From contig NZ_MBEI01000028.1 in the NCBI RefSeq assembly GCF_001953985.1, forward strand, positions 56,965-120,964: DNA of 64,000 bases, in the 5' to 3' direction. The stretch's first letter is position 1. Each line of letters starts with the position of its first letter. Made by a program: the position numbers and the translations under genes. Below the pieces are notes generated by a model. That model saw only the letters and a program-made list of their open reading frames with translations, was not told where the DNA came from and made no database searches. Positions 1 to 8,412 of this stretch are shown in pieces. The DNA comes from Mycobacterium colombiense. GTDB lineage: Bacteria; Actinomycetota; Actinomycetes; Mycobacteriales; Mycobacteriaceae.

Positions 1-1
1 C

Positions 2-1129
2 ATCCGCAAGACGAAGATCAAGGCGCGCGAGTTCTTCCAGACGCTGGCCGAGCTGCAGTTCGAATCCGGTTACCCCTACATCATGTTCGAGGACACCGTG
101 AACCGGGCCAACCCGATCGACGGCAAGATCACCCACTCGAATCTGTGCTCGGAGATCCTGCAGGTGTCCACGCCGTCGGTGTTCAACGATGACTTGTCGT
201 ATGCCAAAGTGGGCAAGGACATTTCGTGCAACCTGGGCTCACTGAACATCGCCAAGACGATGGACTCGCCCGACTTCGCGCAGACGATCGAGGTCGCGAT
301 CCGCGCGCTGACGGCGGTCAGCGATCAGACGCACATCTGGTCGGTGCCCTCAATCGAGCAGGGCAACAACGAGTCCCACGCGATCGGGCTCGGCCAGATG
401 AATCTGCATGGCTACCTGGCCCGCGAGCGCATCCTCTACGGGTCCGAAGAGGGCGTCGACTTCACCAACATGTACTTCTACACCGTGCTCTACCACGCGC
501 TGCGCGCGTCGAATCGCATTGCGATCGAACGGGGAACCAAGTTCGGCGGCTTCGAGAAGTCGAAGTACGCCTCGGGTGAATTCTTCGACAAGTACACCGA
601 GCAGGCGTGGGAGCCGGCCACCCCGCGGGTGCGGGAGATCTTCGCCGAGGCAGGCATCCGCATTCCGACGCAGGAAGATTGGCAGCGGCTCAAGGAGTCG
701 GTACAGCAGCACGGCATCTACAACCAGAACCTGCAGGCCGTCCCGCCGACGGGGTCGATCAGCTACATCAACCACTCGACCAGCTCGATCCACCCGGTGG
801 CGAGCAAGATCGAGATCCGCAAGGAAGGCAAGATCGGCCGCGTCTACTACCCGGCGCCGTATCTGACCAACGACAACCTGGAGTACTACCAGGACGCCTA
901 CGAAATCGGTTACGAGAAGATCATCGACACCTACGCCGCGGCCACCCAGCACGTGGACCAGGGGTTGTCGCTGACGCTGTTCTTCAAGGACACCGCCACC
1001 ACCCGCGAGGTGAACAAGGCGCAGATCTACGCCTGGCGCAAGGGAATCAAGACGCTGTACTACATCCGCCTTCGCCAGATGGCTTTGGAAGGAACAGAGG
1101 TCGAGGGCTGCGTCTCGTGCATGCTTTAG
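2..1129 (+). CDS. nrdE: Ribonucleoside-diphosphate reductase class Ib, large (alpha) subunit, C-terminal part
   Basis: This is the catalytic subunit of aerobic class Ib ribonucleotide reductase, which reduces ribonucleoside diphosphates to deoxyribonucleotides together with NrdF. The reading frame is already open at base 2, so the 5' end lies outside the window and about 375 residues are visible. Recognisable stretches are [16 protein letters not shown] and PPTGSISYI, and the protein ends in the class Ib tail GCVSCML, whose two cysteines normally re-reduce the active site. The partner nrdF is 5.7 kb downstream on the same strand. A foreign-looking operon begins 73 bases after the stop codon. 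Confidence 0.97.
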   Translation: MRKTKIKAREFFQTLAELQFESGYPYIMFEDTVNRANPIDGKITHSNLCSEILQVSTPSVFNDDLSYAKVGKDISCNLGSLNIAKTMDSPDFAQTIEVAIRALTAVSDQTHIWSVPSIEQGNNESHAIGLGQMNLHGYLARERILYGSEEGVDFTNMYFYTVLYHALRASNRIAIERGTKFGGFEKSKYASGEFFDKYTEQAWEPATPRVREIFAEAGIRIPTQEDWQRLKESVQQHGIYNQNLQAVPPTGSISYINHSTSSIHPVASKIEIRKEGKIGRVYYPAPYLTNDNLEYYQDAYEIGYEKIIDTYAAATQHVDQGLSLTLFFKDTATTREVNKAQIYAWRKGIKTLYYIRLRQMALEGTEVEGCVSCML

Positions 1130-1202
1130 TAGTCGTCGTCAGGCCGTCGTCTGATCGGAGCAGGTCAGCAACTAGTGCGGACCTGGATGTCGAGGGCGTC
1201 TG

Positions 1203-1994
1203 ATGACATCGGCTGGGGCCCGCTTCTCTAACACCGTACTGGCCAATTATGGGGGTCAGAAGTCATTTCATCGCATAGCTGGTGCTGGGCCAGTGACAAG
1301 GCATGTTGGTGTGGGTCATCCGCTTTTCGCGGGTCTTCAACTTGGTGAACGCCGCTCGTGCAACATGGCTTCACTCTTCTTGGATTTGACGAATTTCACT
1401 GCACGTACCTTCTGGGATGATCCCGAAGAGGTAACGCTGTTAGCGCACAGTGTGTTGTGCGCATTCGCCCAGGTTGTGACTGAGCTCGGCGGCCACGTGC
1501 TCGGGTTGCGCGGAGATGGCTTGTTCGCTGGTTTCGGACCTGTCGCAAACCCGGAGGTGAGCGTGGCCATCGCATCGATTGCGGGCGCGACAGCAATCGA
1601 TGCCATTCAGAACGACTTGAATCCGAAACTGAAATTTCGTGGCATTGAGCCGATCCAAGCGCGGGGCGGCGCGGACTTTGGAGAAACCTTCTTTGTACGC
1701 AGCGGTAGTTTCGAAGCCAGCGAAGTCAATGTTATTGGTTTTGCGCCAAATTTTGCGGCCAAGTGCGAGAAGGCCGCTGCCTCTTGGGAGTTCGTGGTCG
1801 GCGAAAGGTTTGCCTCGTACATCGTCGACGAGACGCTTCTGGAGACGCACCCGGGTTCACCCAAGAAATACCAGCGAGATTATGAGACCAAAACGTACGG
1901 TTTCTCGAAGTACCGTTGGGCAAAGTCGCTCAAGTGGGTCGATTCGACGATCGATGAGCTTCGTGGCCTACCGCTAGAGGAATTGGTGATCTAA
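1203..1994 (+). CDS. Class III nucleotide cyclase, Pycsar PycC-like
   Basis: This 263-residue protein has a class III cyclase homology domain from about residue 54. The first metal-binding aspartate is D61 in LFLDLTNFT and the second is D105 in RGDGLFAGF. The transition-state segment reads VIGFAPNFAAKCE (178-190), so the usual Asn is kept (N183) but the usual Arg is Lys (K187). There is no membrane, HAMP or receptor domain, as expected for a soluble signal-making cyclase. The start is supported by GAGGG six bases upstream. The next gene starts two bases after the stop codon. Together with the effector at 2571 this looks like a Pycsar cyclase, which would make cCMP or cUMP after phage infection. 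That function is inferred; an ordinary adenylate cyclase is the alternative. Base composition is lower in GC than the flanking genes (27 of 60 bases are G or C at 1681-1740). Confidence 0.8.
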   Translation: MTSAGARFSNTVLANYGGQKSFHRIAGAGPVTRHVGVGHPLFAGLQLGERRSCNMASLFLDLTNFTARTFWDDPEEVTLLAHSVLCAFAQVVTELGGHVLGLRGDGLFAGFGPVANPEVSVAIASIAGATAIDAIQNDLNPKLKFRGIEPIQARGGADFGETFFVRSGSFEASEVNVIGFAPNFAAKCEKAAASWEFVVGERFASYIVDETLLETHPGSPKKYQRDYETKTYGFSKYRWAKSLKWVDSTIDELRGLPLEELVI

Positions 1995-1996
1995 CC

Positions 1997-2587
1997 ATGA
2001 CAATCAAAGAGATGCTCAGGCATCACGGATACAACTGCTCACGTGTGGTGTTGCCAAGTGGCAGACTCGAATTCCAGACGAGCAAGGCTACAACTGCCTG
2101 CGTTGGACTTCCCCTGACAACGCATACCTTCCATGGTGGCGACGAACCAGTCGAGACTGCCGACAATGCCCCCTGGTGGCTTGCAAAGGGTGCCCTGGAC
2201 CGTGATCGTGCCGAGATGAAGGACTACTTTCCCTCATTTGTGGAAATTGGGGGGGACGCCGAGTTGGCGCCGGCGTGGGTCGGCCTCATCGAGACACGCA
2301 TCGGCCACTTTCGGATCGCGGTGATCCATAGGTTTGACCATAGCTTGCCTAAAGTTGTTCCTATCGAACCTAAAAATCGCGTGAAGCGGATAGGGCGCCG
2401 CTTGATTGACGCGCCCCATTTATATACGAATGGCAATCTATGCGTGGCGGCACAAGAAGATTGGGATTGTGATCGAGACTCAATCGCCACCGTCGTAGCT
2501 TGGGCCGCCCACTGGCACGCGTTCTACGTGGAGTGGTTATTCACCGGGAATTGGCCGTCTGAGGGATACATTGCCGAAGCTGCCTAA
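1997..2587 (+). CDS. Free-standing prokaryotic E2-like (ubiquitin-conjugating-fold) protein
   Basis: This 196-residue protein carries PHLYTNGNLCVAAQEDW at about 140-156. It matches the E2 active-site signature, in which a His/Pro segment and an Asn-Gly precede the catalytic cysteine (here H141, N145, G146, C149) and a tryptophan follows (W156). No E1 (ThiF) domain is present in the protein or nearby. E2-only proteins are known from short type II CBASS operons, where they act on the signal-producing nucleotidyltransferase. Here the gene lies between a class III cyclase and a membrane effector, so I infer a similar ancillary role. The N-terminal ~60 residues are not recognised. It is translationally linked to both neighbours (2-base gap before, 17-base overlap after). 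Confidence 0.72.
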   Translation: MTIKEMLRHHGYNCSRVVLPSGRLEFQTSKATTACVGLPLTTHTFHGGDEPVETADNAPWWLAKGALDRDRAEMKDYFPSFVEIGGDAELAPAWVGLIETRIGHFRIAVIHRFDHSLPKVVPIEPKNRVKRIGRRLIDAPHLYTNGNLCVAAQEDWDCDRDSIATVVAWAAHWHAFYVEWLFTGNWPSEGYIAEAA

Positions 2588-3200
2588 GTCATGGCTGCCG
2601 GATGCAGACGAATCGTCGAACTTGGTGCAGACTTCCGCAGAGGCACTCCTAGATGCCAGGTTCGCCATACAGGAGTCTGGAAACTGGATTAAGAACGCCG
2701 ACACGAAGAGCACCATCATCGCGGCGGCTGCTGGTGTGGTAGCAGCCGCAACGGCCTCAAAGGCCGACGTTGTTTACAGAGCTTTTTCGAGCGGGAAGCT
2801 GGGCTGCAGTGCCATGCTCCTGTTAATGCTAATAATCGGTTATGTCGCAACGCTTTTGGTGACCGCCAGTTATTTGTACCGAGCCTTGTCCCCCAGAACC
2901 GATCTTCTGCCAGATGTAAATCGGTTCGCATGGCCAAGTGTGATTTCGGGCGGGCCGGCAGTCCCAGAGCTCTCCTGGGCCAAGGTCATCCAAGAAGCGT
3001 GGGCGCAGAACTACATGCTCGCTTGCATTGCGCGGGATAAATACAGAGCGTTTAAAAACGCTCTTCGGTGGTTTGGTCTGAGCCTTGCTGCTGCAGTCAT
3101 ATTGATTTCCGTTGCCACTTGGGCCGATGCGGGAGCGCGTCAGCACATAAGTTCGCCATCTGTAATTCCAGCCAAACCCCACGCTCCTCGCGCAGAATAA
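2571..3200 (+). CDS. Membrane effector of the Pycsar/DUF5706 type (PycTM-like)
   Basis: This 209-residue protein has the motif NADTKS at 42-47 running into a hydrophobic helix (about 47-66), a second long helix (about 78-104) and a third (about 165-186). A soluble stretch with QNYMLACIARDKYRAF (146-161) precedes the last helix. The Asp-x-Lys motif at the first helix, and the following pattern, are those of the Pycsar effector domain, which in known systems binds a cyclic pyrimidine nucleotide and damages the membrane. The start is TTG with GAGGG five bases upstream, inside the end of the E2 gene. Rare TTA, CTA and ATA codons occur, unlike the flanking mycobacterial genes. The C-terminal tail is proline-rich. 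Confidence 0.78.
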   Translation: MPKLPKSWLPDADESSNLVQTSAEALLDARFAIQESGNWIKNADTKSTIIAAAAGVVAAATASKADVVYRAFSSGKLGCSAMLLLMLIIGYVATLLVTASYLYRALSPRTDLLPDVNRFAWPSVISGGPAVPELSWAKVIQEAWAQNYMLACIARDKYRAFKNALRWFGLSLAAAVILISVATWADAGARQHISSPSVIPAKPHAPRAE

Positions 3201-3236
3201 GTAGTCTGCCCAGGTCAGAAGCCGCGACGAGGTAAA

Positions 3237-3974
3237 GTGCTTGACGTGGTGAGAATTCCCCGACCCCACCCCAGCGTCAAGCCTGGGGCCAAGGTCGATG
3301 CGCGCAGCGAACGCTGGCGCGAACACCGCAAGAAAGTGCGCAGCGAAATCGTCGACGCGGCCTTCCGCGCCATCGACCGCCTCGGGCCCGAGCTGTCCGT
3401 GCGGGAGATCGCCGAGGAGGCCGGCACCGCCAAACCCAAGATCTACCGGCATTTTCACGACAAGTCCGACCTGTTTCAGGCGATCGGGGAGCGGCTGCGC
3501 GACATGCTGTGGGCGGCGATCTTCGCGTCCATCGACCTGAAAACCGACTCGGCCCGCGAGGTGATCCGGCGCAGCGTCGAGGAGTACGTGGTCCTGGTCG
3601 ACAAGCACCCCAACGTGCTGCGCGTGTTCATCCAGGGCCGCTCGGCCGCCAGCCCTCAGATCCTGGACGAGGGACGTGGCATCACGCTGGCCGTGGCCGA
3701 CATGTTCGACAACGAGCTGCGCGAGATGGATCTCGACCATGCGGCGGTCGAGCTGGCCGGGCACGCGGCCTTCGGCTGTGCCGCGTCGGCCACCGAGTGG
3801 TGGCTGGGTCCCGAGCCGGAAAGCCCGCGCCTGATGTCGCGTGAGCAGTTCGTTGCGCACCTGACGACCATCATGATGGGAGTAATCGTCGGCACCGCCG
3901 AGGCGCTGGGCATCACGATGGACCCTGACCTGCCCATTCACGACATGGTGACCGTTAAGCCGGCCGCGGGCTGA
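3237..3974 (+). CDS. TetR-family transcriptional regulator
   Basis: This is a 245-residue TetR-type repressor. The helix-turn-helix lies at roughly residues 55-80 (LSVREIAEEAGTAKPKIYRHF), and a variable ligand-binding domain follows. It starts at GTG with an AGG-type ribosome site just upstream; GTG codons at 3246 and 3249 are alternative starts. It corresponds to the gene that normally follows nrdE in mycobacteria (Rv3050c by remembered synteny). It precedes a flavin monooxygenase on the same strand, and an inverted repeat in the gap between them is a plausible operator, so it may regulate that enzyme. Confidence 0.93.
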   Translation: MLDVVRIPRPHPSVKPGAKVDARSERWREHRKKVRSEIVDAAFRAIDRLGPELSVREIAEEAGTAKPKIYRHFHDKSDLFQAIGERLRDMLWAAIFASIDLKTDSAREVIRRSVEEYVVLVDKHPNVLRVFIQGRSAASPQILDEGRGITLAVADMFDNELREMDLDHAAVELAGHAAFGCAASATEWWLGPEPESPRLMSREQFVAHLTTIMMGVIVGTAEALGITMDPDLPIHDMVTVKPAAG

Positions 3975-3987
3975 GCGAGCCGCGGCG

Positions 3988-4016
3988 TTGACAATCGCCG
4001 CGGCCATCGATAACAC
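3988..4016 (+). promoter_or_regulatory. Possible promoter of the monooxygenase gene
   Basis: A perfect TTGACA lies at 3988-3993, and GATAAC/TAACAC follows at 4009-4016 at near-standard spacing. The -10 match is weak. It sits just after the TetR stop codon and just before a strong inverted repeat, consistent with a regulated promoter for the gene at 4129. Confidence 0.35.
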
Positions 4017-4027
4017 TCGTCCAAACC

Positions 4028-4049
4028 GATACCCTGGGTACTGGGTATC
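4028..4049. promoter_or_regulatory. Inverted repeat, candidate TetR operator
   Basis: GATACCC and GGGTATC form perfect 7-base arms around an 8-base spacer that itself contains GGGTACT, giving extra GGGT repeats. It lies between the TetR gene and the monooxygenase, immediately downstream of a possible promoter. Confidence 0.5.
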
Positions 4050-4128
4050 TGCGTCAGCCGGGGGCAGCAGCCGAAGACGCCAGCTAACGCCGACCCGAAA
4101 CAGGCCTGGATAGAAGGACCGATCGACC

Positions 4129-5667
4129 GTGACCGACGTCGTGACACAAACCGAGACACTGTCGGGGGCCAGCGCCCACAAACCGGTGCACACGCGCGCC
4201 GTCATCATCGGGACCGGGTTTTCCGGCCTGGGCATGGCGATCGCGCTGCAGAAGCAGGGCATCGGCTTCGTCATCCTGGAGAAGGCCGCCGACATCGGCG
4301 GGACCTGGCGAGACAACAGCTACCCGGGGTGCGCCTGCGACATCCCGTCGCACCTGTACTCGTTCTCGTTCGAGCCCAAGCCCGACTGGAAGAACCCGTT
4401 CTCCTATCAGCCCGAGATCTGGGACTACCTCAAAGGGGTCACCGAGAAGTACGGGCTGCGCCGCTACGTCGAGTTCAACTCGCTGGTGGATCGTGCGCAC
4501 TGGGACGATGACGAGAACCGCTGGCACGTGTTCACCGCCGACGGGCGCGAGTACGTCGCGCAATTCCTGATCTCGGGTGCCGGCGCGCTGCACATCCCGT
4601 CCTTGCCCGACATCGAGGGCCGCGACGAATTCCGTGGCGCCGCTTTCCATTCCGCGGAGTGGGACCACAGCGTCGACCTGACCGGCAAGCGAGTGGCGGT
4701 GATCGGGACCGGAGCGAGCGCGATCCAGATCGTGCCGGAGATCATCGACCAGGTTGCCGAACTTCAGCTCTACCAGCGCACCCCGCCGTGGGTGGTGCCG
4801 CGTTCGAACCCCGAGATCCCGCCGGCGGTGCGCCGGGCCATGGAGAACGTGCCCGGCCTGCGTGCGCTGGTCCGCCTCGTCATCTATTGGGGGCAGGAGG
4901 CGCTGGCCATCGGCATGACCAAGCGGCCGAAATTGTTGAAGTTCATCGAGGTCTACAGCAAGTACAACATTCGCCGGTCGGTCAAGGACCGGGAGCTGCG
5001 TCGCAAGCTGACCCCGCACTACAGCATCGGATGCAAGCGAATCCTGAACTCCACCACGTATTACCCCGCGGTCGCCAACCCGAAGACCGAACTGGTCACC
5101 GACCACATCGCGCGGATCACCGCCGACGGCATCGTCACCGCCGACGGAACGCACCGGCAGGCCGACGTGATCGTGTACGCCACCGGTTTCCACGTCACCG
5201 ACTCCTACACCTACGTCCAGATCAAGGGGCTGCACGGCGAGGACCTGGTGGACCGGTGGAACCGGGAGGGCATCGGCGCGCACCGCGGGATCACCATCGC
5301 CGACGTGCCCAACCTGTTCTTCCTGCTGGGGCCCAACACCGGGCTGGGGCACAACTCCGTGGTGTTCATGATCGAATCGCAGATCCGTTATGTCGCAGAC
5401 GCGATCGCGACCTGTGACAAGCTGGGTGCCCAGGCGCTGGCGCCGACGCGCGCCGCCCAGGACAAGTTCAACGACGAGTTGCAGCGCAGGCTGGGCCCGT
5501 CGGTGTGGAACAGCGGCGGCTGCAGCAGCTGGTATCTGGACGAGCACGGCAAGAACACCGTGCTCTGGGGCGGCTACACCTGGGAGTACTGGCGTGCGAC
5601 CCGTTCGGTCAAGCCCGACGAATACCAGTTCTATGGTGTGAACATGGGCAGCCGCGCGACGGCCTAG
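4129..5667 (+). CDS. Flavin-containing (Baeyer-Villiger type) monooxygenase
   Basis: This 512-residue enzyme should use FAD and NADPH to insert oxygen into a ketone or similar lipophilic substrate. The N-terminal FAD-binding motif is GTGFSGLGMA (about residues 28-37), with a second Rossmann motif GTGASAIQIV near residue 195. The family signature ATGFHV (about 350) and conserved WRDNSYPG and CACDIPSH segments are present. The start is GTG. It lies downstream of a TetR gene and a candidate operator. The substrate is unknown. The position matches Rv3049c of M. tuberculosis by remembered gene order. Confidence 0.92.
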   Translation: MTDVVTQTETLSGASAHKPVHTRAVIIGTGFSGLGMAIALQKQGIGFVILEKAADIGGTWRDNSYPGCACDIPSHLYSFSFEPKPDWKNPFSYQPEIWDYLKGVTEKYGLRRYVEFNSLVDRAHWDDDENRWHVFTADGREYVAQFLISGAGALHIPSLPDIEGRDEFRGAAFHSAEWDHSVDLTGKRVAVIGTGASAIQIVPEIIDQVAELQLYQRTPPWVVPRSNPEIPPAVRRAMENVPGLRALVRLVIYWGQEALAIGMTKRPKLLKFIEVYSKYNIRRSVKDRELRRKLTPHYSIGCKRILNSTTYYPAVANPKTELVTDHIARITADGIVTADGTHRQADVIVYATGFHVTDSYTYVQIKGLHGEDLVDRWNREGIGAHRGITIADVPNLFFLLGPNTGLGHNSVVFMIESQIRYVADAIATCDKLGAQALAPTRAAQDKFNDELQRRLGPSVWNSGGCSSWYLDEHGKNTVLWGGYTWEYWRATRSVKPDEYQFYGVNMGSRATA

Positions 5668-5732
5668 CCGAGCGAAGTTGTTGCGGTGCTACGGTTTTCG
5701 CTCGACTGGCGGCACCACGGGCGTGGACACGC

Positions 5733-6278
5733 TCATCTCGGTGTTGTCAAAAGTCGGATGAATGCCTGCGCGGCCGCGTCCACGCCGGACTCGTCATTGG
5801 TCGCAACGAGATCCAGCAGCAGGCCACGGGTGACCGCCAGTCCCAGCCGGGCGAGCGCGGGGTCCATCGGACTCTCGGCGACCGCCTCGACCTCGGCGAG
5901 CCAGCTCTCGACGGCGCCGGGAATCATTCGGGCAAAAGGCTTTTCGCCCACAGCCGCGCGGGCATAGCACTCGAAGAACAGTCGCTCGGATTCGCGCAGC
6001 TCGGGTCGACGCAGGTCCTCCCACATCGCCGCAAAGCCCTCGGCCGGGTCGGTCGGCAAGTCGGGCAGCAGTCCCATCTGGCGTCGCTCGACCTCCTCGA
6101 CGATCGCCACGAGCAGATCTTCGCGAGAACCGAAGTGGTGCAACAGCATCCGGTGGCTGGTACCGACCGCGGCGGCCACCTCGCGCAGCGACCGGTCGCC
6201 GATGCCGCCGGCGGCGAACTCGGCTACCAGCGCATCGAGGAGCTGCCGGCGCCGCTCGTTGTCAGGAGTGCGCGCCAT
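5733..6278 (-). CDS. TetR-family transcriptional regulator
   Basis: This 181-residue protein has an N-terminal helix-turn-helix (DRSLREVAAAVGTSHRML, about 28-45) and a short TetR ligand domain. It overlaps the end of the SRPBCC gene upstream on the same strand by 17 bases, so the two are co-transcribed. The palindrome at 6707-6724, over the start codon of that SRPBCC gene, is the obvious candidate for autoregulation. It is convergent with the monooxygenase gene. Confidence 0.9.
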   Translation of the reverse strand: MARTPDNERRRQLLDALVAEFAAGGIGDRSLREVAAAVGTSHRMLLHHFGSREDLLVAIVEEVERRQMGLLPDLPTDPAEGFAAMWEDLRRPELRESERLFFECYARAAVGEKPFARMIPGAVESWLAEVEAVAESPMDPALARLGLAVTRGLLLDLVATNDESGVDAAAQAFIRLLTTPR

Positions 6279-6708
6279 CGGCGCGGCTGAGCTGCTCTGA
6301 TCGAGCCTTGAGGCCCTGGGCCTCGAGTTGCAGGAAGCGCTTGGTCTTCTTGGCCATCAGCCGCCCGACGAGGGCGCCCAGCGCGCCGCGCTGGTCGAGT
6401 TGCTGGCGGACCAGCGTGCGGCCGCCGGGCTGGGCGATGACCTCGTGCCGGGCGGTGACCCGCGCCCCGGGCGAGCTCTGCACCCAGGTCCATGACCTAC
6501 CCGGGGCGATCTCGGTGACCTTCCAGACCAGCTTCGACATGCCGGGCTGCTTGATCGCGAACCGCCTGCCGGCTGCAAGGGTCGAACCATCAAGGCCGAC
6601 AAGGGAAGTGACCGACGCGGTCCACTCGGGCCAGTGCTCGACGTCGGTGAAGACCTCCCAGACGAGTTGGGGCGGTGCGTCGATCTCGACGCCGTCTTCG
6701 GTAAACAT
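6262..6708 (-). CDS. SRPBCC (START-like) domain protein
   Basis: This 148-residue single-domain protein begins with the SRPBCC pattern (APPQLVWEVFTDVEHWPEW, about residues 11-29) and forms a hydrophobic-ligand pocket fold. The ligand is unknown. It is the first gene of a two-gene unit with a TetR regulator, a common arrangement for small-molecule-responsive pairs. No purine-rich ribosome site precedes the ATG; instead a perfect palindrome reaches into the start codon, so the transcript may be leaderless or nearly so. Confidence 0.88.
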   Translation of the reverse strand: MFTEDGVEIDAPPQLVWEVFTDVEHWPEWTASVTSLVGLDGSTLAAGRRFAIKQPGMSKLVWKVTEIAPGRSWTWVQSSPGARVTARHEVIAQPGGRTLVRQQLDQRGALGALVGRLMAKKTKRFLQLEAQGLKARSEQLSRADGAHS

Positions 6709-6724
6709 GTACCAAATGGTACAT
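6707..6724. promoter_or_regulatory. Perfect palindrome over the SRPBCC start, likely TetR operator
   Basis: ATGTACCA-AA-TGGTACAT is an 8+2+8 perfect inverted repeat. On the minus strand it ends within the ATG start codon of the SRPBCC gene. The TetR regulator encoded by the same unit is the likely ligand. Confidence 0.65.
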
Positions 6725-6790
6725 CATCAACGCGCAATACTGGAGGTTGGATCGAATCCGGTGGCGGCCGGACACGTCGGCGACACGTAA

Positions 6791-6838
6791 ACACAAGTTG
6801 TTGTGTTGCCGTTGCTTGTCGCACCCCAGGGGTAGTGT
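6791..6838. promoter_or_regulatory. Tandem NrdR-box-like sites upstream of nrdF
   Basis: Box 1 (6791-6806) is ACACAAGTTGTTGTGT, with 6-base perfect arms and the 16-base length of an NrdR box. Box 2 (6823-6838) is ACCCCAGGGGTAGTGT, matching the canonical box mainly in its right half. The starts are 32 bases apart, three helical turns, which is the usual spacing of paired NrdR boxes. NrdR represses ribonucleotide reductase genes when dATP is high. Confidence 0.65.
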
Positions 6839-6875
6839 TTGGAGCCTGGGATTCATCCGGCAAAACGGTGTGTGA

Positions 6876-7862
<987 letters not shown>

Positions 7863-7941
7863 CGGCGCGTCTATAGCCTTCATAGAGCGGATGCACGTCT
7901 GAGGGGCTCACCGGGCTGCTTTATAAACGGCGCCTAAGTTT

Positions 7942-7960
7942 TTACAAATCCACTTTGTAA
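7942..7960. promoter_or_regulatory. Inverted repeat, operator-like
   Basis: TTACAAA and TTTGTAA are perfect 7-base arms around a 5-base spacer. It lies downstream of nrdF and about 140 bases upstream of the small reading frame at 8097. It could be a regulator site; the stem is too AT-rich for a convincing terminator. Confidence 0.4.
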
Positions 7961-8096
7961 CTAGACGTGCAAGCCATTACGCTGCCATCGACGCATCGGG
8001 ACACGTCACCAAATATCAGGGTCGCGAACGGGGAGGTTTGGAAAGTATGTTGTTCCGTGCAACTCGCGACACCGCAAACGTGGCCACCACCGTCTC

Positions 8097-8255
8097 ATGA
8101 CCGCCGCGTTGCTGACTCAGCATCTGTACGAGTTTGCCGTCGAATTGCGCCGGTTGGCCTATACCATGCCTGGCGGGCATGAAGACCCACTCATCCACCT
8201 CAGTGAGCGGATGATCCACTGCGCCAAGGCACAAAGCGCGGAAGGCGTTAACTAG
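8097..8255 (+). CDS. Possible small hypothetical protein (52 residues)
   Basis: A short ATG-to-TAG frame encodes a protein beginning MTAALLTQHLYEFAVELRR and ending KAQSAEGVN. It has an amphipathic helical look and a centre rich in His and Pro. No clear ribosome site precedes it and no family is recognised. It is listed because its composition looks coding and it follows an operator-like repeat. It may be chance. Confidence 0.35.
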   Translation: MTAALLTQHLYEFAVELRRLAYTMPGGHEDPLIHLSERMIHCAKAQSAEGVN

Positions 8256-8370
8256 CTCAGCCGATCAATGTTGCCTATTTGGAGCAGCACGATCGACCGG
8301 CAAACGCGCAACGTCTTTCCCGCAAGCCCCTTTCTCAGGATGGTGTATGCCATCCAATTATTGACTCGAC

Positions 8371-8412
8371 CGCCAATAAATCCGAGGCGGAAATGCATTC
8401 GGGTTATTGGCG
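8371..8412. repeat. Strong hairpin (inverted repeat) in intergenic DNA
   Basis: CGCCAATAA (8371-8379) pairs perfectly with TTATTGGCG (8404-8412). Inside, CCGA (8382-8385) pairs with TCGG (8399-8402) around a 13-base loop. There is no poly-T tract after it, so it is not a standard terminator. It may be a structured RNA or a palindromic mobile-repeat remnant. Confidence 0.5.

Noticed and set aside
1203..1994. Reading the cyclase as a housekeeping adenylate cyclase of the mycobacterial set
   Set aside because: Its operon partners, low GC and inserted position fit a defence system better; kept as an alternative in the entry.
2829..4316. Long minus-strand open frame opposite the TetR and monooxygenase genes
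   Set aside because: Low-complexity Arg/Ala/Gly/Pro product without domains; a shadow of well-supported plus-strand genes in GC-rich DNA.
7870..7890. TCTAT-N7-ATAGA after nrdF as a terminator
   Set aside because: Five-base weak stem and no T tract.
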